A stretch of 46,035 bases of DNA from Vibrio aestivus. GTDB taxonomy: Bacteria; Pseudomonadota; Gammaproteobacteria; Enterobacterales; Vibrionaceae. This document shows positions 38,916-46,035 of the stretch, piece by piece. Where the stretch lies: positions 1-46,035 of the forward strand of contig JYJN01000156.1 in the NCBI GenBank assembly GCA_003263845.1. The letters are read 5' to 3'. Each line of letters opens with the position of its first letter. The stretch's first letter is position 1. The notes under the pieces were generated by a model. That model made no database searches, had not been told where the DNA came from, and saw only the letters and a program-made list of their open reading frames with translations. A program made the translations under genes and the position numbers.

Positions 38916-39455
38916 ATGAGAAGTCTTATTTACATCGAACGCGTGTTTAATCGTGTCGGTGATTTCCTAGGGTGGTTGTCGAGCATTCTGTTTGTTCTTC
39001 TACTTGCCAATGTGGTTTACGATGTCGTAATGCGATACGTTTTTAACGATGTATCAATCGCCTTCCAAGAGATGGAATGGCATCTTTTCTCCGTTGTCTT
39101 TTTGCTTGGTATTCCCTACGCCATTAAAGCCGGTGGTCATGTGCGTGTCGATGTGTTCTACGAGCGTTTATCTTACAAAGCTCAGTCCATTATTGATTTG
39201 ATCGGTACTGTAGTTTTTCTTCTTCCTTTTTGCCTACTTGTATCTTGGTATGGCATCGACTTTGCGAAAGAGAGTTACCTGTTAGGCGAAACATCGGGCG
39301 ACCCAGGTGGTTTACCTTATCGCTGGATCATCAAAGCGATGATTCCACTGTCCTTCTTCCTAATGGCAGTGAGTGGTGTTGGTCTTATCCTTCATTCACT
39401 TAATCGAATTGTGAATCCGCACTTAGTGCATCATCAACCTAACAATCCACAGTAA
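38916..39455 (+). CDS. dctQ: TRAP transporter small permease DctQ
   Basis: 179 residues from ATG 38916, with GGAG six bases upstream; ATG 38904 is less favoured. Four membrane helices are visible at about 16-38 (FLGWLSSILFVLLLANVVYD), 48-66, 85-105 (IIDLIGTVVFLLPFCLLVSW) and 130-150, the DctQ plan. The motif EMEWHLFSVVFLLG and GHVRVDVFYERL are family features. It forms the membrane complex with DctM and takes substrate from DctP, driven by a sodium gradient. Confidence 0.92.
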   Translation: MRSLIYIERVFNRVGDFLGWLSSILFVLLLANVVYDVVMRYVFNDVSIAFQEMEWHLFSVVFLLGIPYAIKAGGHVRVDVFYERLSYKAQSIIDLIGTVVFLLPFCLLVSWYGIDFAKESYLLGETSGDPGGLPYRWIIKAMIPLSFFLMAVSGVGLILHSLNRIVNPHLVHHQPNNPQ

Positions 39456-39465
39456 GGACGCTGAC

Positions 39466-40747
39466 ATGATTGGTATTATAATGTTCTTCGTCGCTCTGTT
39501 TGCCTTACTGTTGGGCTTTCCAGTGGCGTTCACGTTTGGCGGCATCGCTCTAATTTTTGGTGTTTGGGCCGAAGGCATGGATATGTTTGCCTTCATGCCA
39601 TATCGCATCGAATCCATTATGCAAAATACGGTACTGATGGCGGTCCCTCTTTTTGTCTTCATGGGCTTGGTTCTACAAAAAACGCGTTTAGCGGAGCAGC
39701 TTCTGGAATCAATGGGGCGCTTGTTTGGCGGTGTTCGCGGTGGTATTGCGATTTCAACGGTGCTAGTGGGTGCGTTGCTTGCAGCCTCTACAGGTGTAGT
39801 GGGTGCGTCGGTCGTGGCGATGGGCCTAATCTCACTGCCTGTGATGCTCAAGTATAACTACGACAAGGGCTTAGCCTGTGGCACCATCTGTGCGTCGGGC
39901 ACACTAGGGCAAATCATCCCTCCATCTATCGTGCTGATTCTACTGGGTGATGTACTCGGCGTTCCTGTGGGTGATCTTTTCCAGGCCGCAGTGTGGCCGG
40001 GTTTAGTATTGGTTGGTGCGTACGTTGTTTACATACTCATTTACGCAAAAATGAACCCAGAAGCGGCACAACCGATTGAACGTGACGAATCCATTAGCCG
40101 TAAAGAAGAAGTGATTACGGCATTGAAAGCGGTGATCCCCCTCTTGCTTTGATTATCGTGGTACTCGGTTCTATTTTTGCAGGTGTTGCGACACCCACTG
40201 AATCTGCAGCACTGGGTGGAGCAGGTGCAATGGTATTAGCGGTGCTATATCGTCAATTTAGCTGGCGTATGGTCTATGACGCAGCGAAAGAGACCGTAAA
40301 AGTGACCGCTATGGTGTTTGCGATCTTGTTGGGTGCGACCGCATTCTCAATGGCGTTTACCTATACTGGTGGTGATTACCTTGTTGAAGAGTGGATGCTC
40401 CAACTACCGGGTGAGAAGTGGGGCTTCTTGATCATTACCATGCTGGTTATCCTTATCCTCGGCTTCTTTATTGATTTCGTAGAGATCTGTTTCATCATTG
40501 TCCCTATCATTGCACCAGTAGCTGAAATCATGGGCATCAACATGACATGGTTTGCGATTTTGATTGCAATGAACCTACAGACCTCATTCTTAACTCCGCC
40601 ATTCGGATTTAGCTTGTTCTATCTGAAAGGCGTAGCGCCGAAAGGGGTGACAACGCAAGATATCTACCGAGCGTGATGCCGTTCATTGCTATTCAGATAT
40701 TGGTTCTGATCAGCTTGCTGGTATTCCCAAGCTTTTACGGTATGTAA
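39466..40747 (+). CDS. dctM: TRAP transporter large permease DctM (frame breaks near 40147 and 40668)
   Basis: ATG 39466 follows AGGACGCTGAC, 10 bases after dctQ. The first frame stops at 40152; one C missing from the CCCCC near 40147 restores AVIPPLALIIVVLGSIFAGV. A second break near 40668 (CGAGCGTGA) restores IYRGVMPFIAIQILVLISLL to the stop at 40747. About 428 residues with about 12 membrane helices; CASGTLGQIIPPSIVLILLG and GVATPTESAALGGAGA are typical DctM motifs. It translocates the ligand with Na+. Confidence 0.92.
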
Positions 40748-40845
40748 TTTTGCTTTGAATATCATTTTGGTAACGTACAAATAGATGAAAATTCAGTAAT
40801 TTGTGATCGCCAAGTGATATGCTAAGTTACTAAGTTGTTACATTT

Positions 40846-40883
40846 AAACAGCTAGCTTTTTAGTTAGCTGTTTTTGTTTTTTT
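40846..40883 (+). terminator. rho-independent terminator between dctM and sensor kinase
   Basis: AAACAGCTA pairs with TAGCTGTTT around a GCTTTTTAGT loop and a long T run follows. It separates the transport and signalling transcripts, or acts as an attenuator, since the kinase start is only 15 bases downstream. Confidence 0.85.
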
Positions 40884-40898
40884 AGAGTAGGGCAAGGA

Positions 40899-42256
40899 AT
40901 GCCACTAAAAGCTAAGCTAATCCTATTAACCTTGTTGCCCTTGTTGATCGTAACGGCGAGCATCAGCTGGATCTCGATCTACCAAGCAAAAACTCTGGGT
41001 AACAAAGAGGTTGAGATATTTCGAGATAATCTTATTAAAGCCAAAGAGAATGCGTTAAAAGACAGCGTTGACTTGGCAATGGATGCTATTTCTCACGTTT
41101 ATAACGATACCAGCCTCGATGAACAATCCGCTAAGGCAGAAGTTAAAGAGATTCTCACTCGCTTGCGTTATGGTTCCGATGGCTACTTCTTCGCTTATGA
41201 TCAAAATGGGGTGAATTTAGTTCATCCAATTCTTCCTGAACTTATTGGTCAAAATCTCATTGCCCTGCAAGATGAAGAAGGCGACTTTTTGATTGAGTCC
41301 TTGCTGAACCAGGCTTTAACGGGGGAGGGTTTCATCAATATTTATGGCAAAAACCTTCAACTGGCGAAGTTGTCCCTAAGTTAAGTTATGCCGAGTGGTT
41401 GGATAAATGGGACTGGATGATTGGCACCGGCCTTTATATTGAGGATATCAGCCAAGAAGTCGCGACAATGCAGGCGGCAGTGAATGCCAACATTGAGACG
41501 ACGTTCTTCTCGGTTGTTGTTATTTTAGTCGTGACGGTCGCCGTCATCACAGTCCTGACTCTGGCAATCAATCTGCATGAACACCGGCTGGCCGATAAAA
41601 ACTTGAAAGAATTGGCACATCGTACCGTGATGTTCCAAGAAGATGAGAAAAAACATCTGGCGCGTGAACTGCACGATGGTATTAACCAGTTGCTGGTTTC
41701 GAGTAAATGTCATTTGGAACTGTTGAGCCACCAGATTGATAACAAGGTGTTGAATACGCACCTTGAGAAATCTCAGCAGTCGATCGTAACTGCGATTAAT
41801 GAAGTCCGCCATATTTCGCATCAGCTAAGGCCAAGTGCACTCGACGATATCGGCCTTGAGGCGGCGCTTTCGACATTACTGCAGGATTTTCGCTCGCATT
41901 CGGGCATAGAAATCGAAACGCATTTCGATACTCAACAAACGGGAAAACTCAAATCCGAAGCGGCGACCACCTTGTATCGCGTAGCACAAGAGTCGCTGAC
42001 CAATATCGAAAAGCATGCCAATGCCAATCGAGTTACGGTCGTTCTGCAGCAGATGGGAAATATGCTTCAATTAATGGTGAGGGACGATGGTGTTGGGTTC
42101 AGCCCCAAAGTGGCATTTAACAAACGAGGCATTGGGCTACGTAACATGCGTGAGCGTGTCGAATTTATTGGTGGTGATTTTGAATACATTAGTGAGCCGG
42201 GGTTTGGTACTGAAATTACCGTACTGCTGAAGTTGGATGGATTAGTGTATGGATAA
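40899..42256 (+). CDS. Cache-domain sensor histidine kinase (frame break near 41330)
   Basis: ATG 40899 follows AAGGA. A membrane helix (about 7-27), a periplasmic single Cache domain (YGSDGYFFAYDQNGVNLVHP; FHQYLWQKPSTGEVVPKLSY; WDWMIGTGLYIEDI), a second helix (about 205-230), then HisKA_3 with the H box EDEKKHLARELHDGINQLLV and an HATPase domain (LYRVAQESLTNIEKHANANR; RDDGVGFS; GIGLRNMRERVEFIGG). The first frame stops at 41384; a G-run indel near 41330 restores the Cache text. About 452 residues. Single-Cache kinases beside TRAP genes often sense the transported organic acid. Overlaps the regulator gene by 8 bases. Confidence 0.9.
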
Positions 42257-42887
42257 CGAAATTAAGGTTGTGATCGTCGACGATCATCAAGTAGTTCTCG
42301 ACGGCTTCATAGCGAGGCTAGCGCTTGAGAAAGGGATAGAAGTGGTTGGTACCGCAAGCAATGGTATGGAAGCGGTTGAGGTGGTCAAGCAGCTTAACCC
42401 GGACGTGATATTGATGGATGTGAGTATGCCCGTCATGAATGGTATTGATGCTACGAAAGTGATCAGAGACGAGAATCAAGATGCCAAAGTTCTGATGCTG
42501 ACCATGCACAACAATCGCGAGTACATTATGAAGGTGATGCAGGCGGGAGCAGTTGGTTACATGCTCAAGGAAACGTCTGCAGAGAAGATGGTTCAAGCTA
42601 TTATAACGGTCAACCAAGGTTCGACTTACTTTTGCGAATCGGTCACTCAAACGCTATTTTCTCAAGAAGTCATTCCTTCAGCGCCCAAAGCTAACCCTTT
42701 AAGCCGCCGTGAAGAAGCGATATTGAAGTTGGTTGCACAAGGTCATAGCAGTAAGAAGATCGCGACATTGCTTGATATTAGCTGTCGAACTGTCGAAACC
42801 CATCGCCAGAATATCAAGCACAAATTGGATCTCCATTCGACCGCAGAACTGGCTAAGTATGCCTTCGAGCATAAGCTACTTAATTAA
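42249..42887 (+). CDS. NarL/FixJ family response regulator
   Basis: 212 residues. The receiver domain has VVIVDDHQVVLDGF, the phospho-Asp in DVILMDVSMPVMNG near residue 57 and the Lys in GYMLKETS near 107. The C-terminal LuxR-type helix-turn-helix is NPLSRREEAILKLVAQGHSS with KKIATLLDISCRTVETHRQN. Overlap with the kinase gene proves the pairing. The likely target is the TRAP promoter with its ACTACGTA motifs. Confidence 0.94.
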   Translation: MDNEIKVVIVDDHQVVLDGFIARLALEKGIEVVGTASNGMEAVEVVKQLNPDVILMDVSMPVMNGIDATKVIRDENQDAKVLMLTMHNNREYIMKVMQAGAVGYMLKETSAEKMVQAIITVNQGSTYFCESVTQTLFSQEVIPSAPKANPLSRREEAILKLVAQGHSSKKIATLLDISCRTVETHRQNIKHKLDLHSTAELAKYAFEHKLLN

Positions 42888-42888
42888 A

Positions 42889-42904
42889 CTGTGTTTTTAT
42901 ACAG
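42889..42904 (+). promoter_or_regulatory. LexA (SOS) box, distal
   Basis: CTGTGTTTTTATACAG fits CTGT-N8-ACAG, the LexA operator pattern, with an AT-rich centre. It begins two bases after the response-regulator stop and lies 48 bases before the second box. Confidence 0.6.
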
Positions 42905-42935
42905 TAAAACTTGATCTTATCGCCACCGTAACTAT

Positions 42936-42953
42936 ACTGTTTATATAAACAGT
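42936..42953 (+). promoter_or_regulatory. LexA (SOS) box, proximal
   Basis: ACTGTTTATATAAACAGT is a perfect 18-bp palindrome that contains CTGT-N8-ACAG with a TA-rich centre, close to the ideal LexA operator. It ends 16 bases before the ATG at 42970, immediately upstream of the ribosome site, so LexA binding would block transcription of the small gene. Confidence 0.8.
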
Positions 42954-42969
42954 GTTAACGGAGGTGATT

Positions 42970-43194
42970 ATGTTTTGGGATACTCTAGAGCGTGTCAATC
43001 GCTTACGCCAAGAGGCACTTAACAATCCAGAATTTGTGCAGCTTGCCAGAGAACATGAATGTGAACTCAAGAAGCAAGCTGAAGGTCAAGAGTTCACGCG
43101 CAAAAGAAAAGCCAAACGCAGTGAGCCAAAAGCACTTGCTGATATTTACCACAAGGTTGAATTTGGCGAACGTGAAAAAGTTCATGAGCACTAA
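42970..43194 (+). CDS. small hydrophilic protein behind two LexA boxes, unknown function
   Basis: 74 residues from ATG 42970, with GGAGGTGATT directly upstream; ATG 42952 would lie inside the LexA box. The product (MFWDTLERVNRLRQEALNNP start; a Lys/Arg-rich RKRKAKRSEPK block near residues 44-55) has no signal peptide, membrane segment or Cys pair. The basic block and leading helix could suit binding to DNA or a protein partner. I recognise no family. It is monocistronic with its own terminator, like sulA-type SOS genes, but does not resemble SulA. Confidence 0.75.
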   Translation: MFWDTLERVNRLRQEALNNPEFVQLAREHECELKKQAEGQEFTRKRKAKRSEPKALADIYHKVEFGEREKVHEH

Positions 43195-43216
43195 GCGCTA
43201 AATAGTTGATGGAAAG

Positions 43217-43243
43217 AAGAGTCGCAATTGCGGCTCTTTTTGT
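43217..43243 (+). terminator. rho-independent terminator
   Basis: AAGAGTCGC pairs with GCGGCTCTT (one G-U) around AATT, followed by a T run. Confidence 0.88.
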
Positions 43244-43351
43244 TTTCTGGGTATTGGTTGTGATTGGCTTTGCGTGTATGGTGTGGACCAATTTCAAGAA
43301 CATCATTGGAAAGTCGCCTTTCACGTATAGGCGCAGTGGAAAAGAGACATT

Positions 43352-43951
43352 ATGAGAGCTTTTGTTGTTCGTGCTCGCGCAGCATCGACGGATCCTAATA
43401 CATTTGTTGCTTCTGTGGGCCAAGAGGCCCATTCAGAGATCTTGGCGCATGTACTGATGAATGCCATCTTCACTGCTCAATCGCACCGTGATGATGTTGT
43501 GGTGTACCTAGTACTGGAAAGCACAAAAGACTTTTCTCGAACAATATGCTTTAAGTCAGATGAATTGAGAAACATTGGTGGTTTCCACGAGCAAGCGTTG
43601 ATCGACATGATTGCCAATGCCTTGCAAAAGTCTGTGAGCATGGGCAAAGAACAGTTGAAGCAAGTTGATGATGGCGTCACCGTTGAAACCGTCAGCTTTG
43701 AAAAACTGGTTCAGCGTCTAGCAGAGGACTATCAGCTCTACCTGATGGATAAAAAAGGCGATATGATCCGTGACGTTGAGATGCCACATGACGTCTGTTT
43801 CCTTTTGACCGACCACATTCCAATGCCGAAAAAGGCGTACAACAGCCTGAAACGGTTGGGGACTGAAAAGATCAGCTTAGGCCCGAAGATGTTGTTTGCT
43901 TCTCAATGTATTGTGCTTATTCAGAATGAGTTGGACATTCAAGGTATCTAA
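43352..43951 (+). CDS. TrmY-like (UPF0217) pseudouridine methyltransferase homologue
   Basis: 199 residues. The fold is that of SPOUT methyltransferases of the archaeal TrmY family: MRAFVVRARAASTDP at the start, ILAHVLMNAIFTAQSHRDDV, and the C-terminal knot region VCFLLTDHIPMPKKAYNSLK, then KISLGPKMLFASQCIVLIQN. Archaeal TrmY methylates N1 of pseudouridine 54 in tRNA; the bacterial branch is restricted mainly to vibrios and relatives and its substrate is not established. The gene stands alone between two terminators. Confidence 0.85.
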   Translation: MRAFVVRARAASTDPNTFVASVGQEAHSEILAHVLMNAIFTAQSHRDDVVVYLVLESTKDFSRTICFKSDELRNIGGFHEQALIDMIANALQKSVSMGKEQLKQVDDGVTVETVSFEKLVQRLAEDYQLYLMDKKGDMIRDVEMPHDVCFLLTDHIPMPKKAYNSLKRLGTEKISLGPKMLFASQCIVLIQNELDIQGI

Positions 43952-43998
43952 CATCCCTCGATTATCTTTCTTACTGAAACAAGCACAAACACAGACTC

Positions 43999-44029
43999 AA
44001 ACGGTTCGCACATTGCGGGCCGTTTTTTT
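43999..44029 (+). terminator. rho-independent terminator
   Basis: AAACGG and CCGTTT enclose an inner CGCA...TGCG hairpin and are followed by seven T. It ends the TrmY-like gene transcript. Confidence 0.8.
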
Positions 44030-44206
44030 GCGCATAACTTTACCCAAACTTGCTCTGATCTTGAATTTGAACGCCTGCATCTATTGGTTGTAATCAATAT
44101 GCCATTTCGTTGTCGAATATGGAGCAAAAAATCTACCGATAACACTAGAGATAACCTTTTGTATTGCCTAGACTTGTTTTAACAGCCCCCACATGAACTT
44201 AAGGCG

Positions 44207-45439
44207 ATGGAACAGAAAATCTATTTTTGGTTACATATGCTCTACATGCAGTGCCTCAAGCTGGCTGCAAAGCTACTGCCAATTACCAAGCCGACTTTGT
44301 TTATCGGTAAAGATTCGTTAAAGCAACTTTGCCACACGGTTTCAATCATGGGGCTAGATAAAGTGCTGGTGGTCAGTGATGAGGGTATCGATAAGCTTGG
44401 GTTTATTAAGCGCCTGACTTTTGAACTCGAGCGGGTAGGGGTGCATAGTGAGGTCTTCAAAGGTGTGGTGCCTGATCCTACTTACCATACGGTTGAGAAA
44501 GGGTTAGGCATCTATCAAAAGCTGAAATGCCAAGGGGTGATTGCGATAGGGGGAGGGTCCTCTATCGATTGCGCGAAAATGATTGCGGCGGCGGCCACCA
44601 ACAAAAAGCCCATCAAAAAGCTTGTTGGTTTGCTACGAGTTTGGAAAGATCCTGCACCACTATTTGTGTTGCCTACCACCGCGGGAACAGGGTCTGAGGT
44701 GACGGTTGCCGCGGTGGTTTCTGATCCAGTTAGCCACGCGAAAACACCAGCGTTGGACCCTAAACTTGTTCCAATTGCGGCGGCTCTCGACCCAACGCTA
44801 ATGTTAGCCTTGCCAGCTGAGATCACTGCGCAGACGGGCATGGATGCCATGACCCATGCGATTGAGGCCTATTTATCTCGCAATGCGACACAAGAGACGG
44901 ATCGCTATGCTATTGCGGCAATCAAGCTCATCAATGAAAATCTCGAGAAAGCGGTTTTGTTTGGGCAAAACACTCAGGCTCGGCAAAACATGGCGCTCGC
45001 GTCTTACTATGCGGGGCTTGCTTTCACTAAGGCAAGTGTTGGTTATGTCCATGCAATCGCTCATACATTAGGTGCAAAGTACGGCACTCCACACGGGCTT
45101 GCTAACGCTGTCGTTCTGCCACATGTCTTGGAGTATTCGAAGAGTAGTGCGCTGCAAAGGCTAGCCGAACTGGCGAAGGCGAGTGACTTATCAGTTAATG
45201 CAGGTAACCCAAACAGTGAAAGTGCGCGGCTAGCGCTCGCGGAAGCCTTCATTGAACATGTGAAAGCCTTACAAGTTAAGCTTAAATTGCCGACGCATTT
45301 GGACAGCATACTCGAAGAGCACATTGAAGAGATTGCTAAACAGTCATTGAATGAGGCTCAGTGGAACTATCCCGTGCCGAAATACATGCAACAGGAAGAG
45401 TGTGAAAAATTGATTTTGGCGCTTTGCACCGCTCGGTAG
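44207..45439 (+). CDS. iron-containing alcohol dehydrogenase
   Basis: 410 residues; ATG 44207 with AAGG upstream. The NAD-binding block GVIAIGGGSSIDCAKMIA lies near residues 108-125, TTAGTGSEVTVAAVV near 160-175, the metal site is GMDAMTHAIEAYLS near 210-223 (Asp, His) and GYVHAIAHTLGAKYGTPHG near 280-298 (two His). It belongs to the Fe-ADH family, which oxidises or reduces short alcohols and aldehydes. The substrate cannot be told. An N-terminal extension of about 25 hydrophobic residues (IYFWLHMLYMQCLKLAAKLL) precedes the domain, as in some vibrio homologues. Confidence 0.92.
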   Translation: MEQKIYFWLHMLYMQCLKLAAKLLPITKPTLFIGKDSLKQLCHTVSIMGLDKVLVVSDEGIDKLGFIKRLTFELERVGVHSEVFKGVVPDPTYHTVEKGLGIYQKLKCQGVIAIGGGSSIDCAKMIAAAATNKKPIKKLVGLLRVWKDPAPLFVLPTTAGTGSEVTVAAVVSDPVSHAKTPALDPKLVPIAAALDPTLMLALPAEITAQTGMDAMTHAIEAYLSRNATQETDRYAIAAIKLINENLEKAVLFGQNTQARQNMALASYYAGLAFTKASVGYVHAIAHTLGAKYGTPHGLANAVVLPHVLEYSKSSALQRLAELAKASDLSVNAGNPNSESARLALAEAFIEHVKALQVKLKLPTHLDSILEEHIEEIAKQSLNEAQWNYPVPKYMQQEECEKLILALCTAR

Positions 45440-45470
45440 TCTTGTTGAAAAGCGATAGAGATAGGAATAA

Positions 45471-45492
45471 AAAGCCTGCAATTGTAGGCTTT
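45471..45492. terminator. hairpin terminator
   Basis: AAAGCCTGCA pairs with TGTAGGCTTT (one G-U pair), giving a compact stem between the convergent dehydrogenase and permease genes. Confidence 0.8.
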
Positions 45493-45518
45493 GTATTTTG
45501 GTTGAGGTTCGAGAGAAT

Positions 45519-46035
45519 CTAAATTGCGATCGCCGAACGTCTTTTCTTCATACTGATGACACCTTCAAGCATCAGTGCGACAACCGCTAGCCAAATAGCA
45601 ATATACGTCGGCCATTCGGCCGCCTGAATGGTCTCACCCAATACTATGGCAACCACAACCAGCATGATCGGTTCAACATAAACCAGTAGACCAAATAAGC
45701 TAAGGTTCAATAACGGTGCAGACAGCGACTGAAAAGCCAGCGCTAACGCACTGATCAATCCAAGCCCCATCACTAACCAAAGCAGATCGAAACTGATACT
45801 AGCTTGACTAAGCACCTGACCACTTTCTGAAACGAAATACAAACTCACTGGCAAACTCAAAAGCATGTCAAACCAAAGCCCCCGATGTGGTTAGTATCGG
45901 TGGATTGGCGTAGCAAAAATAGAGAGGATAACCTAGACACACAGCAAAAGTGGGCCAAGTCAGTGTTTGTGAAATCGCGAGTTGGTTAAGTACACCAATG
46001 ACGGCCAGAAACACCGCTAGCTTTTGGAATCGTGA
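45519..46035 (-). CDS. EamA/RarD-like drug/metabolite transporter, 5' end beyond the window (frame breaks near 45886 and 45923)
   Basis: The C-terminal half reads MLLSLPVSLYFVSESGQVLS, then LISALALAFQSLSAPLLNLS and LVYVEPIMLVVVAIVLGETI, the second EamA repeat with the RarD-like Glu in GE. Upstream, with one G restored to the GGGGG run near 45886 and one T to the TTTTT run near 45923, the protein reads LGYPLYFLLRQSTDTNHIGG then LWFDML, and runs to the window edge with QKLAVFLAVIGVLNQLAISQ. Five to six membrane helices are visible. RarD-type proteins export small metabolites; the substrate is unknown. Confidence 0.85.

Noticed and set aside
1..46035. CRISPR array, tRNA or rRNA genes, prophage
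   Set aside because: No regular repeat-spacer pattern, tRNA T-loop/cloverleaf, ribosomal RNA or phage structural gene was found in reading the window.

Overview
The window looks like a chromosomal segment of a Vibrio or close Vibrionaceae relative. It combines ycjX-ycjF, TyrR with its ACT/PAS/AAA+ layout, ldtD-ycbK-ycbL, and uncharacterised families that are typical of vibrios (DUF2947, DUF2982, DUF3332, the bacterial TrmY/UPF0217 branch). Base composition is moderate and genes are closely packed. The species cannot be fixed from the sequence alone. No rRNA, tRNA, CRISPR array, prophage or intact insertion sequence was found.

Layout. 1-1.1 kb: 3' end of a class I fumarase gene and a 61-aa membrane protein. 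1.5-3.9 kb: ycjX-ycjF. 4.1-8 kb: two AraC-type regulators around a DUF3299 gene and an OprB-type porin. 8.1-12.1 kb: membrane fusion protein, DUF2955 permease, AI-2E-family permease and a K+ channel in a row, then a convergent DUF3332 lipoprotein. 12.9-21.3 kb: an HD-GYP response regulator overlapping a very large BvgS-like hybrid kinase, then a Sel1-repeat protein and an MscS channel. 21.4-25.3 kb: a PspB-like protein, tyrR, a GNAT acetyltransferase, an HD hydrolase, DUF2947 and a small protein. 25.5-27.3 kb: a diguanylate cyclase and a ribA paralogue. 27.3-32.8 kb: a MITE-like element and an iron-type operon (imelysin, di-haem protein, imelysin-like lipoprotein, DUF1513). 32.9-36.6 kb: the cell-wall set ldtD-ycbK-ycbL and a DUF2982 gene. 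36.9-42.9 kb: a small winged-helix-like protein, then a TRAP transporter (dctPQM) followed by its probable Cache sensor kinase and NarL-type regulator. 43-46 kb: a small gene behind two LexA boxes, a TrmY homologue, an iron-type alcohol dehydrogenase and an EamA/RarD-like permease cut by the window edge.

The most interesting signals are regulatory. A perfect 9-1-9 palindrome with the exact core of the gamma-proteobacterial Zur operator fills the -35/-10 spacer of a ribA paralogue that still has all three zinc cysteines. Two CTGT-N8-ACAG LexA boxes precede an orphan 74-aa gene. Three ACTACGTA motifs, two of them one helical turn apart, lie in front of the TRAP operon. A 264-bp MITE-like element with TTA flanks sits between ribA and the next terminator. 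In E. coli ycjX, ycjF and tyrR are neighbours; here about 17.9 kb of signalling and transport genes separates them.

About 27 reading-frame breaks in 17 genes, mostly one base lost or gained in short runs of one base, affect conserved genes such as tyrR, mscS, ycjX and dctM. The protein on each side continues the same family, so I read most of them as uncorrected sequencing errors, not gene decay. I give each such gene its full span and state where the frame breaks.
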